Source: Mobilibacterium timonense (GTDB lineage Bacteria > Bacillota > Clostridia > Peptostreptococcales > Anaerovoracaceae). From it: DNA of 64,000 nt. The DNA lies in contig NZ_FUHN01000008.1 of NCBI RefSeq assembly GCF_900155555.1, positions 442,117 through 506,116 of the forward strand. The letters run 5' to 3'. Below are positions 35,839-45,818 of the stretch, piece by piece. Every line of letters begins with the position of its first letter. Within the stretch, counting starts at the first letter, position 1. Made by a program: the position numbers and the translations under genes. The notes under the pieces are model-generated. The model ran no database searches, was not told where the DNA came from, and saw nothing but the letters and a program-made list of their open reading frames with translations.

Positions 35839-36600
35839 TTACCTGTTTATTCCTTTCATTCTGGCCGCTTTCTTCTTCTCAAGCTCCTTCTCTGCTCGAG
35901 CCCGCTGCTTTTCAAGCTCCATCTTCTCGTTCATCTCTCTTCTGATCTTGTTCATGCGGATGTTGAAGAAGATCTGAAGGAACTGACCGCCTGCCCAGTA
36001 GATGGCAAGTCCGGCCGGGTAAGAACGTCCGATCCACAGGATGGTGAGAGGGAAAAAGTACTTCATCACCTTCTGCATCGCCTGCGTCTGGGCGTTGCCC
36101 TGATCAGTCGTGAGCTGTGAAGTCATGGAAAAAGAGAAATATGTGGAAACGGCTGCCAGTATAGGCAGAATCCACAGGTCAGGCTGTGCCAGATCCTTGA
36201 TCCAGAGGAAAGACTCGTGGATGGCGAAAAGCATCTTTTCGTCCGTCATGTACTGCATCGGATATCTCAGCAGCTGGAAAAGTCCCATGATGATAGGGAA
36301 CTGAATGAGCATAGGCAGGCAACCACCCATAGGATTGAATCCTTCCTCTGAGTAGAGCTTCTGCATCTCTTCAGCCATCTTCTGCTGGTCGTTTGCGTAC
36401 TTCCGCTGTATCTCCTGCATCTTCGGCTGCACCGAAGCCATCTTGGCAGTTGATTTGATCTGTCTGGAATACAGCGGGTACATGATGCACTTTACGAGCA
36501 CCGTAAGAATGATCAAGGATATTCCGTAATTACCTACGAGACCGTAGATAAACGTGAGAAGCATGCCGAGCGGCTTAGCTATTATTCCTAAAAAATCCAT
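35839..36600 (-). CDS. yidC: Membrane protein insertase YidC/Oxa1
   Basis: Inserts and folds membrane proteins. The 253-residue product has about five membrane helices and the conserved YPLYSRQIKSTAKMASVQPKMQEIQRKY segment, whose Arg lies where the hydrophilic-groove arginine is expected, followed by FNPMGGCLPMLIQFPI. The C-terminus is basic. There is no lipobox at the start, unlike SpoIIIJ-type YidC. It follows yidD by 18 bp. Confidence 0.95.
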   Translation of the reverse strand: MDFLGIIAKPLGMLLTFIYGLVGNYGISLIILTVLVKCIMYPLYSRQIKSTAKMASVQPKMQEIQRKYANDQQKMAEEMQKLYSEEGFNPMGGCLPMLIQFPIIMGLFQLLRYPMQYMTDEKMLFAIHESFLWIKDLAQPDLWILPILAAVSTYFSFSMTSQLTTDQGNAQTQAMQKVMKYFFPLTILWIGRSYPAGLAIYWAGGQFLQIFFNIRMNKIRREMNEKMELEKQRARAEKELEKKKAARMKGINR

Positions 36601-36618
36601 TGTATCTCCCGATATTTT

Positions 36619-36849
36619 CTATTTCAGAGGGTCATAACCACCGGGATTCCAGGGATGACATCGCAGAATTCTCTTGATCCCCAGCCAGCTGCCCTTAAAA
36701 GGCCCGTACTTTCTCACAGCCTGAAGGCAGTATTCGCTGCACGTAGGATAAAACCTGCAGGTCGGCGGGAACATGGGAGATATAAACTTCTGATAACCTC
36801 TGATGATGAGAATTAACACATTTTTAAGCAAGTTACTTATGTGTTTCAT
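36619..36849 (-). CDS. yidD: Membrane protein insertion efficiency factor YidD
   Basis: A 76-residue member of the YidD family with the cysteine-bearing signature [19 protein letters not shown] and [12 protein letters not shown], next to yidC and rnpA. It is a small peripheral membrane protein thought to assist YidC. AAAGGA precedes the ATG at 36849. Confidence 0.95.
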   Translation of the reverse strand: MKHISNLLKNVLILIIRGYQKFISPMFPPTCRFYPTCSEYCLQAVRKYGPFKGSWLGIKRILRCHPWNPGGYDPLK

Positions 36850-36895
36850 CTTATTGTCCTTTGCAATTCTCTATTGCTCCGGGAAAAGATATATT

Positions 36896-37249
36896 TCACT
36901 TCGCGGGGTTCTTCGGCCCTATGAGCCCAGCACCTTTGAGTGCGCCGAACATGGACTTCTGAACATCCTTCATCTTCTGTCCGATGATAGTCTTCCTGGC
37001 TACAAAAATTATATCGTAACCCGCTCCCGGCTTCGGATCCATGAGTCTGTAGCTTTCTCTCATGAGCCTTCTGGCCCTGTTTCTCATGACGCTGTTCCCA
37101 ACTTTCTTGCTGGCGACGAACGCAATGCGGGTACGTCTGAGATGATTTTTCCTGTACAGAACTACAACGAATCTGCTTCCCCTGGAGCTCCCTTTTTTGT
37201 AAACAGAATTAAAGTCTCTCTGGTTCCTGAGTATATCTTTCCTGAGCAT
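36896..37249 (-). CDS. rnpA: Ribonuclease P protein component
   Basis: Protein subunit of RNase P, which trims tRNA 5' ends. The 117-residue product has the conserved DFNSVYKKG start, RIAFVASKKVGNSVMRNRARRLMRE (RNR motif) and YDIIFVARK. ATG 37249 (MLRKDI) is preferred over an upstream TTG at 37261; the ribosome binding site is weak for both. It follows rpmH by 28 bp. Confidence 0.95.
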   Translation of the reverse strand: MLRKDILRNQRDFNSVYKKGSSRGSRFVVVLYRKNHLRRTRIAFVASKKVGNSVMRNRARRLMRESYRLMDPKPGAGYDIIFVARKTIIGQKMKDVQKSMFGALKGAGLIGPKNPAK

Positions 37250-37277
37250 AAATGAATCCAATCAGACGGGGGTAAAA

Positions 37278-37412
37278 CTAAGCTGTCAGCTTCTTTCTTC
37301 CCCTTGCTCTTCTTCTCTTCAGAACCTTACGGCCGCTTACTGTAGCCATTCTCTTTCTGAATCCGTGCTCCTTGAGTCTCTGTCTCTTCTTAGGCTGATA
37401 AGTCCTCTTCAT
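37278..37412 (-). CDS. rpmH: 50S ribosomal protein L34
   Basis: A 44-residue, very basic protein starting [20 protein letters not shown] and ending GRKKLTA. The AGGAGG ribosome binding site lies 6 nt before the ATG at 37412. It is the first gene of the rpmH-rnpA-yidD-yidC-jag operon and marks the left side of the origin. Confidence 0.97.
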   Translation of the reverse strand: MKRTYQPKKRQRLKEHGFRKRMATVSGRKVLKRRRARGRKKLTA

Positions 37413-37544
37413 TTGAATCCTCCTTGCCCTCGTGGGCGTGTATCACAATAAAATAAACTTCAGCGGCAAAATGCCGCCTGCACCGCAGCCTGGCTGCAGA
37501 AAAATCATCGCGCCATCTGAATTTCAAAAGCGCAATATCGAGTT

Positions 37545-37574
37545 ATTATACTGAAAAAGATATGTAAAAGTCAA
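37545..37574 (-). promoter_or_regulatory. Promoter of the rpmH operon
   Basis: On the minus strand TTGACT, an 18-bp spacer and TATAAT, close to consensus. About 130 bp of leader precede rpmH and include a GCGGCA-TTT-TGCCGC hairpin followed by a T-rich stretch (near 37463), a possible attenuator. Confidence 0.8.
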
Positions 37575-37579
37575 ATATG

Positions 37580-37607
37580 AAAAGGTGCCGCAGTTAAATG
37601 CGGCACC
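37580..37607 (-). terminator. Intrinsic terminator of the thioester-domain surface protein gene
   Basis: On the minus strand GGTGCCGCA, a 6-nt loop and TGCGGCACC are followed by TTTT. It lies about 40 bp after the stop codon and next to the rpmH promoter. Confidence 0.85.
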
Positions 37608-37648
37608 TTCCTGTCAGTCATCTATTATCATCTGGATATGAGCTCACG

Positions 37649-39424
37649 CTATCTGCTGTGATAATGCTTCCTCTTTCTGATCTGCACCAGAAGAACTACG
37701 AGCACCGTGGCGCACACCAGAGCCGACCCGTACAGGAGAACGTTCCCTGTGTCTCCGGTCTTGATGATGCTGCTCACTTTCTTGGTAACGGTGGTCTTGC
37801 CGCCGCCGTTGTCGGTAGTGTTCGATGGGTCCTTAGGATCATTGTTTGATGGATCTTTAGGGTCTGTCGGGTCCTTCGGATCAGCCTTTTCCTGAGTATT
37901 GGTTATCGTACCGCCGTTTTCCACAGTTGACTTGTCGGCGTCATAACCCGTCACATCATCTTCCTTCACAGTGTACTTGATCTCGTTTCCGTTTTTATCA
38001 TTAAGCGGAAGATTTTCGTATGTAATTGTGTATGTGTTGTCCAGATTATCCGTGATAGAAGGAGTGACTCCCGTGACCTCTGTATCGCCATTCATCAGAT
38101 GAAGGCTCTTGGCGAATTCATCTACAGAAGGACGATTGCCATCCTTATTGTCATCGTCTTTCCAGATCTTGGTAACTTTTACACTTGTAGTTTTTTCAGC
38201 AACAGTGAGAAGCTTAGAAACGGAAACATTTTCATTTTTGATTTTCGCACCTACCATGTTCTGGAAAGCTTTTCCATCTGATGCCTTCTGTCCGTTAACA
38301 GCCTCAAAAACCATCAGATCTCCATCCATCCACGGAATAGTGGAAGAAAGAGTAATATCCAGTACACCTTTAGGCTCAGTATCAGAAACAAGAACGAAAC
38401 TGTCACCAGACTTTACTACATTAACTCCACTTGTAGTGGTAATTCCCTGAGGCAGAGTCAACTTGAAATCAGTAAAGTAGTCAGACGGTGTCTTAAGCGT
38501 AAGTGTATTTGTATACCACTTTCCATCTGTAGTGTTTTCTTTGAAAACAGCATCTCCTTCAATGGAAATATCCGAAGAAGAAGGCTTACTGTCCAGAACA
38601 TTGCTTGTGCTGACCTGGTAAAGTGCATTAGTCAGTGCCAGGTTATCAACCTCGTGATTATCCGCGATTCCGTAATTGTACATCAGATTCCATACTGCAT
38701 TTGACGTACCTTTATATGCCTGAGTTTCAGTAAGGAATGGATACGATCCGTAAGTAGCATTATATGCTTGAACAGGATCATCATATTGCATCATAAAGGA
38801 AGCAGCACGATAAAAATCAGTCGAATAGATATCACTCCTTGTAAGACCTGACTTCGTCTTTCCAGTGCTTCCAAGCTGAAAGACATCGGTAGTGAAATCT
38901 ATCAATGACTTATAATTATCGCTGTCTTTTGACTTAGAATTCTCTATGGTAAATACCTTGTTCCCTATCGAATCAGGGAAATCATTTCTGATAGAAGCAG
39001 GGGCATCAAGCAGCTTGTTGAAACCTTCTTCGGTCATCGCTCCAGTATTTTCAGTGATCTCATATAGAGAGTTTCCATTATAAGGATAACCTGAGTAAAG
39101 GATGACCTTTAATCTCTCGCTGAATTCACTGATCTTCTCAGGATCAGTGATACCATTCTCAGTGCAGAATTCCTCAATGGAAGTCTTTTCGTAAAGAGGA
39201 ACAGGTCCGGTCGCCGCTGTATAGTGCGGCCAGTGGCGCTGATTGTTCATACAGAAGATGATCACCTCTGATCCGTCTTCCAGTTTTACAGAGTGTATGT
39301 CTGTCTGTTCGTTGTAATCTATTTTATATGTATTATCAGCTGCGAATACCGAACCGGATCCGAAGCAGGCTATCACCGCAATGGCGAGCAGGACCACTAA
39401 TAACTTTCTCTTACCTTTTCTCAA
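37649..39424 (-). CDS. Cell-surface protein with thioester-type domain, Cna-B domain and C-terminal anchor
   Basis: The 591-residue product has a signal peptide (KLLVVLLAIAVIACFGSGSVFA), a TQXA/thioester-like domain (SVKLEDGSEVIIFCMNN ... GTSNAVWNLMYNYG), a Cna-B domain (SVKVTKIWKDDDNKDGNRP ... YTVKEDDVTGYD), a DPKDP-rich linker and a tail of IIKTGD, a hydrophobic helix and KRKH. The sorting motif is not LPXTG. The position of the thioester Gln (TQxAIW in the family) reads TSNAVW. I prefer the TTG at 39424, which has GGAGG 9 nt upstream, over ATG 39493. Probably an adhesin or pilus-tip-like protein. Sits next to oriC. Confidence 0.8.
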   Translation of the reverse strand: MRKGKRKLLVVLLAIAVIACFGSGSVFAADNTYKIDYNEQTDIHSVKLEDGSEVIIFCMNNQRHWPHYTAATGPVPLYEKTSIEEFCTENGITDPEKISEFSERLKVILYSGYPYNGNSLYEITENTGAMTEEGFNKLLDAPASIRNDFPDSIGNKVFTIENSKSKDSDNYKSLIDFTTDVFQLGSTGKTKSGLTRSDIYSTDFYRAASFMMQYDDPVQAYNATYGSYPFLTETQAYKGTSNAVWNLMYNYGIADNHEVDNLALTNALYQVSTSNVLDSKPSSSDISIEGDAVFKENTTDGKWYTNTLTLKTPSDYFTDFKLTLPQGITTTSGVNVVKSGDSFVLVSDTEPKGVLDITLSSTIPWMDGDLMVFEAVNGQKASDGKAFQNMVGAKIKNENVSVSKLLTVAEKTTSVKVTKIWKDDDNKDGNRPSVDEFAKSLHLMNGDTEVTGVTPSITDNLDNTYTITYENLPLNDKNGNEIKYTVKEDDVTGYDADKSTVENGGTITNTQEKADPKDPTDPKDPSNNDPKDPSNTTDNGGGKTTVTKKVSSIIKTGDTGNVLLYGSALVCATVLVVLLVQIRKRKHYHSR

Positions 39425-39493
39425 TGTCTCTGTCCTCCGCTGAAGTCTCTGTCTCATACCTTCCGTATACAATCTTACCCTAATAGTATACAT

Positions 39494-39776
39494 TGAGAGT
39501 TTATATTAACGATTATCAATTGTCACCAAAAAAATAAAAAAAACTCATAAAAGTACAAAGCGGTCACACGAGAATGTCATATAGAAAATAAAATTCTCAA
39601 AAAATAAGATATCCACAATATGTAGTACAGCCCGGAAGTTATTAACAAAGTTTTCCACAACATGTGTATAACTTTCTTTTTGACGCATCAATTCTGGTTG
39701 TTTTCAACGGGTTACCGTTCCTTGCGGATGTTGATAAATTTATGTAAAATGTGTTCACGAATTCAGGAGATGCAAA
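39494..39776. other. oriC: Putative oriC, part 1 (upstream of dnaA)
   Basis: AT-rich DNA (39520-39610) is followed by DnaA-box-like 9-mers: ATATCCACA (39609-39617), TTTTCCACA (39651-39659) and TTATACACA on the minus strand (39663-39671). Gene orientation switches here from minus to plus, and parS, dnaA, dnaN and gyrBA are all close. With the DnaA boxes after dnaA this suggests a bipartite origin. The gene-free stretch 39425-39776 holds these elements and the predicted dnaA promoter. Confidence 0.8.
39722..39750 (+). promoter_or_regulatory. Predicted promoter of dnaA
   Basis: TTGCGG, a 17-bp spacer and TAAAAT end 26 bp before the TTG start codon. DnaA boxes lie just upstream, which would allow autoregulation. 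Confidence 0.45.
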
Positions 39777-41117
39777 TTGGACAAGAACAAGATATGGGAA
39801 GAGCTCCTCATCAACGTCCGCACGGAGATGACCGCCACCAGTTTTACCACGTGGATCATCCCCCTTTCCATCAAGACCATCGATGAGAAGGCCGGAGTCA
39901 TTTATCTGGAAACGAGCGAGGAACCGGTGGTGCGTTTCGTCACCAGCAGATATGTGGAAACGCTTGAGGAGAATTTCAAGAAGATCATTGGAAAACCTTA
40001 CACGGTAGTAATAAAGACGACAGAAGATTACGAGGAGCAGAACAAATCGAAGAAAGCTTCTCGTCCTTCTTTTGATGCGGAAAAAACGCTGAACCCGCGT
40101 CTTAACTTCGATAATTTTGTAGTCGGAAACAGCAACAAGTACGCCCACGCCGCCTCCTACGCGGTGGCCGAGGCACCATCAGAGGCCTACAATCCTCTTT
40201 TCCTGTACGGCGGATCCGGACTGGGAAAGACCCACCTTATGCAGGCAATCACCATACACATACTGACGAACAACCCAAACATGAACGTACTCTACGTTTC
40301 ATCAGAGCAGTTCACCAACGAGCTTATCACCGCCCTTTCGGAGAACAGGACTAAGCAGTTCAAAGACAAATACAGGAAGACCGACGTACTCCTGATCGAC
40401 GATATCCAGTTTCTGGAAGGAAAAGAGAGCACACAGGAAGAGTTTTTCCACACATTCAATGCCCTTTTCCAGGACAACAAGCAGATCGTGATATCCAGCG
40501 ACAGGCCTCCGAACAACCTGGTCAAGATAGAAGACAGGCTCAGATCAAGGTTCGCCTGGAACATGATCGCAGACCTCCAGCCGGCGGACTTCGAGACCCG
40601 TGTGGCCATCCTGAGAAAGAAAGCCGAAAACGCAGGTATCCCTTGGGATCACGACATCTACGACGTATGCTGTCTCATCTCCGAGCAGGTGACTGACAAC
40701 ATCCGTGAGCTCGAGGGAGCCTTCAACCGTGTGGTCGGCATGGCACAGCTGATCCCGGGAGAAAAAATAAATGTAGAATTCGCAAAGAGGATCCTCAACG
40801 ATATAATAAAGGACAACGAAAAGGCTGTCGCGCCTGAGCGTATCCGGTCCATGGTCGCAAGGCACTACAAGATAAAGGTATCCGATATGGACTCGAAGAA
40901 GCGCAACGCGGAGATAACCATGCCGAGGCAGGTGGCCATGTACATCTGCAGAGAGGCGACGGACCTTTCTCTTCCTAAGATAGGAAAGCTTTTTGGAGGA
41001 AGACACTACTCTACGGTCATCCACTCCCACGAAAAAGTCCAGAGCCTCATGGACAACGACGAGAACTTCAGGGCAGAGGTCGAGAAGCTCATGAACGAGC
41101 TGCAGAGCAACAAATAA
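39777..41117 (+). CDS. dnaA: Chromosomal replication initiator DnaA
   Basis: Binds DnaA boxes and melts oriC. The 446-residue product has the N-terminal DnaB-interaction domain (IWEELLINVRTEMTATSFTTWI), an AAA+ core with GGSGLGKTHL (Walker A) and VLLIDDIQFLEG (Walker B), and a C-terminal DNA-binding domain ending in DLSLPKIGKLFGGRHYSTVIHSHEKV. The start codon is TTG at 39777, supported by AGGAG 7 nt upstream and by fit to the family; no in-frame ATG is nearby. It is the first gene of the right replichore. Confidence 0.97.
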   Translation: MDKNKIWEELLINVRTEMTATSFTTWIIPLSIKTIDEKAGVIYLETSEEPVVRFVTSRYVETLEENFKKIIGKPYTVVIKTTEDYEEQNKSKKASRPSFDAEKTLNPRLNFDNFVVGNSNKYAHAASYAVAEAPSEAYNPLFLYGGSGLGKTHLMQAITIHILTNNPNMNVLYVSSEQFTNELITALSENRTKQFKDKYRKTDVLLIDDIQFLEGKESTQEEFFHTFNALFQDNKQIVISSDRPPNNLVKIEDRLRSRFAWNMIADLQPADFETRVAILRKKAENAGIPWDHDIYDVCCLISEQVTDNIRELEGAFNRVVGMAQLIPGEKINVEFAKRILNDIIKDNEKAVAPERIRSMVARHYKIKVSDMDSKKRNAEITMPRQVAMYICREATDLSLPKIGKLFGGRHYSTVIHSHEKVQSLMDNDENFRAEVEKLMNELQSNK

Positions 41118-41276
41118 TTAACACCCTTTTAACATGATCCACATGTTATCCTCAGGTGAAATCAACTTGTTACATCTCTTGAAGCCATTGAAAGACAAAG
41201 CACAGGGGAGTTTTCCACATTATGAACACCCCCTACTACTACTACTGAATAGTAAGTATATATAAGGAGCCAGCAA
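41118..41276. other. Putative oriC, part 2 (dnaA-dnaN intergenic DnaA boxes)
   Basis: Contains TGATCCACA (41135-41143), TTATCCTCA (41146-41154) and TTTTCCACA (41211-41219), each one mismatch from TTATCCACA. This matches the second DnaA-box cluster found after dnaA in other Firmicutes origins. A CTACTACTACTACTG run precedes the dnaN ribosome binding site. Confidence 0.65.
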
Positions 41277-42380
41277 ATGAAATTCTACTGTTCGAAAACA
41301 GCTCTCACAAACGCACTGAACAATGTGTCCCACGCTCTGCCAGCGAGGACGACTAACAAGATCCTCGAGGGGATCCTCGTTGAGATAAGAGACGGACAGA
41401 TGACGTTCACAGCAACAGATACCAACATCACCATATACACGTGGATGGGTATCGACCTTGGAGAGAACGTGAGCTTTGTGGTACCGGCCAAAAAATTCAT
41501 CAGCATCGCTGCAAAGCTCCCGGAGGACGAGGTCATCCTGGACTACAATGAAGAAAAGAACAAGCTTTCGATAAAGAGCGGCAAATCGCTGTCTCACCTG
41601 GTGACTTTTCCGGCAGACGAATACCCGAAGGTGATGGTGAGCAGGAGCGAATCGCCGGTGATCCTCGACAAGGAAAACTTCCGCAGAATGATAAGGAAGA
41701 CCGCCTTCGCTGCCAGCTCCGATGAGATGAACGGAGTGCTCACAGGCGTTTTCCTGGAGATAAAGGAAACAAAAATAAGAATGGTGGCCATAGACACGTT
41801 CCGCCTCGCGGTCTACGATGACCCTGTTGAGACGGATCACGAAGTCAGCGTCATCATCCCGGCAAGGCTCCTGAACGAGGCTTCCAAGATCATTCCGGAC
41901 GAGGGAGACGAGAAGCTCAAGCTGGACATCACCGATAACAAGGTGGTCATGTCCTTCGACAACAACATGGTAGTGATCAACACCATCAACGGAAATTACA
42001 TCAACTACGAGCGCATCATCAGGAAGGACGGGGACATCAGGGTAAGAGTCAAGAGAGAGGATCTGCTGAACTCCATAGACAGAGCGTCCCTCATGACCAC
42101 CGTACAGACCAACAACCTGATAAAGTGGAATATCAGCGACAGCGCCCTGGAGATGAGCTCCCTATCAGACGAAGGAAACATCGACGAGAGCGTGGAGATC
42201 ATCAAAGAGGGAGACGACCTGGAGATCGGCTTCAACTACAAATACATCATGGACATTCTGAAGGTCATCGATGACGAGGAGGTGTACCTCCACTTCAAGG
42301 ACAGCCTGAGCCCATGCATCATCACCCCTCTTCAGGGAGAGAAATATCTCTATCTGGTGCTCCCTGTAAGGATCAGCTAG
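41277..42380 (+). CDS. dnaN: DNA polymerase III beta sliding clamp
   Basis: The 367-residue clamp tethers polymerase to DNA. It starts MKFYCSKTALTNALNNVSHALPARTTNKILEGI, has the three repeated clamp domains, and ends in the family motif LPVRIS. AAGGAG precedes the ATG at 41277. recF begins immediately after its stop codon. Confidence 0.97.
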   Translation: MKFYCSKTALTNALNNVSHALPARTTNKILEGILVEIRDGQMTFTATDTNITIYTWMGIDLGENVSFVVPAKKFISIAAKLPEDEVILDYNEEKNKLSIKSGKSLSHLVTFPADEYPKVMVSRSESPVILDKENFRRMIRKTAFAASSDEMNGVLTGVFLEIKETKIRMVAIDTFRLAVYDDPVETDHEVSVIIPARLLNEASKIIPDEGDEKLKLDITDNKVVMSFDNNMVVINTINGNYINYERIIRKDGDIRVRVKREDLLNSIDRASLMTTVQTNNLIKWNISDSALEMSSLSDEGNIDESVEIIKEGDDLEIGFNYKYIMDILKVIDDEEVYLHFKDSLSPCIITPLQGEKYLYLVLPVRIS

Positions 42381-43520
42381 ATGTACATTAAGAATATCAA
42401 ACTCAAAAACTTCAGAAACTACCGCGATCTGGATCTGGACTTCGACAGGAGCCGGAACGTGATCATCGGGGAAAACGCACAGGGGAAGACCAATCTCATC
42501 GAGTCGATCTACCTCTGTGCTTTTTCGCGTTCGTTCCGCACCAGGTCCGCCGCAGACATGGTGATGATCGGGGAAAAAAGCGCCTCCGTCTCGGTGGAAG
42601 TATTCAGCGACGACCTGGACAAAAACATCTCCATCAGCCTGAACGACCGCGGTGGCAAGATGATAAAAAAGGACGGAGTGGTCCTGCGGAGGACTGCGGA
42701 TCTGCTGAACAACCTGGTGGTAGTAGTTTTTTCGCCGGAGGATCTGCGCATCGTTAAGGATGGTCCTGAAAAACGCCGCGACTTTATAAACCGGGAGATG
42801 AGCCAGCTCAGGCCGTCATACTACAACCTTCTCAAGGACTACAATTCCGTCCTGAGAGAGAAAAATGCCCTGCTCAAAGAAGGCCCTGAGAGCAAAAACA
42901 TCGACATGCTGGACATCTACGACCTACAGATGGCTAAGTACGGGATCCAGATAATCAGGGCCAGGAGAAAATTCATCAGCCGCCTTTCCGAGATAGCCGG
43001 GGGCATCCACAGCCGTATCTCCGGCGGAACAGAGGAGATGCGAATACAGTACAAAGAAAATACAGACGACCAGGTTCTGCAGGACACGATCTTCCTCCAG
43101 CGGGAAAAAGAACTGCGCCTCGGCCACGCCATCGCAGGCCCCCACCGGGACGACATGGAATTTTACATCAACGGCATGAACGCCAGGAACTACGGATCCC
43201 AGGGACAGCAGCGGACCATCGCCCTTTCCCTGAAGCTGGCTGAAATAAAGATCGCAAAGGAGATGCTAGGCGAAAACCCCGTTCTTATCCTCGACGATGT
43301 ACTCTCAGAGTTCGACCTGAAGAGGCAGTCGTTCCTGTTCAACGAGATCGAGGACGTGCAGCAGTTCCTCACATCCGCGGAAGTGAACCGGCAGCTCATC
43401 GAGAACATGGACGAGGGCTGGGTATTTCAGGTAAAAAACGGGATCGCCCGCCGGGTGACAGGCGATCTGAGTGAGATATACACAGGCGGTGGATCCGATG
43501 AGGTCGAAAACAGAAAATGA
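42381..43520 (+). CDS. recF: DNA replication and repair protein RecF
   Basis: An SMC-like ATPase that helps load RecA at gaps. The 379-residue product has Walker A GENAQGKTNLIESIYL, a signature motif (YGSQGQQRTIALSLKLAEIK) and Walker B VLILDDVLSEFD. It starts directly after the dnaN stop. The small S4-domain gene often found between dnaN and recF in Firmicutes is absent. Confidence 0.97.
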   Translation: MYIKNIKLKNFRNYRDLDLDFDRSRNVIIGENAQGKTNLIESIYLCAFSRSFRTRSAADMVMIGEKSASVSVEVFSDDLDKNISISLNDRGGKMIKKDGVVLRRTADLLNNLVVVVFSPEDLRIVKDGPEKRRDFINREMSQLRPSYYNLLKDYNSVLREKNALLKEGPESKNIDMLDIYDLQMAKYGIQIIRARRKFISRLSEIAGGIHSRISGGTEEMRIQYKENTDDQVLQDTIFLQREKELRLGHAIAGPHRDDMEFYINGMNARNYGSQGQQRTIALSLKLAEIKIAKEMLGENPVLILDDVLSEFDLKRQSFLFNEIEDVQQFLTSAEVNRQLIENMDEGWVFQVKNGIARRVTGDLSEIYTGGGSDEVENRK

Positions 43521-43529
43521 GTTCAGCGC

Positions 43530-43581
43530 AAAAATGCAGTTATGCATATGTTTATCAACATGTATGCATAACTGCATTTTT
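43530..43581. terminator. Long symmetrical terminator after recF
   Basis: A perfect 19-bp stem (AAAAATGCAGTTATGCATA and its complement) encloses a smaller TGTT/AACA stem and ends in TTTTT. The palindrome should terminate in both directions. The remainder of the gene-free stretch 43521-43871 carries the gyrB promoter and a leader hairpin. Confidence 0.88.
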
Positions 43582-43757
43582 GGATGACCAAAACGGATGG
43601 CAGAGAAGCTCCATACATCTCTTCACCGCCCTTCCCGCAGACTGACGGCCGCCCGAAAGCTCTTTTTCCAGTACCACCCGGATAGACCCTTCGAAAAACC
43701 GTGAAAATTTCGCCGTAAAACGGTATAAAACCGACCAGATAAGGTACCATACGGCTA

Positions 43758-43786
43758 TTGAAGAAAAAATGAAAAAATGGTAAAAT
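43758..43786 (+). promoter_or_regulatory. Predicted sigma-A promoter of gyrB-gyrA
   Basis: TTGAAG, a 17-bp A-rich spacer and TAAAAT. Transcription would start near 43793, giving a leader of about 80 nt. Confidence 0.65.
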
Positions 43787-43800
43787 AAGCCGATTTTTAG

Positions 43801-43836
43801 GTGGCAGCTGCGATCCGCAGATGGCGGGGCTGCCAC
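43801..43836 (+). other. gyrB leader hairpin
   Basis: GTGGCAGC (43801-43808) and GCTGCCAC (43829-43836) form a perfect 8-bp stem with an inner TGCG/CGCA stem. A T-rich stretch follows and then the gyrB ribosome binding site. It could act as an attenuator or a stability element. Confidence 0.5.
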
Positions 43837-43865
43837 TGTTGTTGTTTATTGTTAAACGAAGGTAA

Positions 43866-45797
<1,932 letters not shown>

Positions 45798-45818
45798 TTC
45801 GGGAAGGAGCAGATACGA

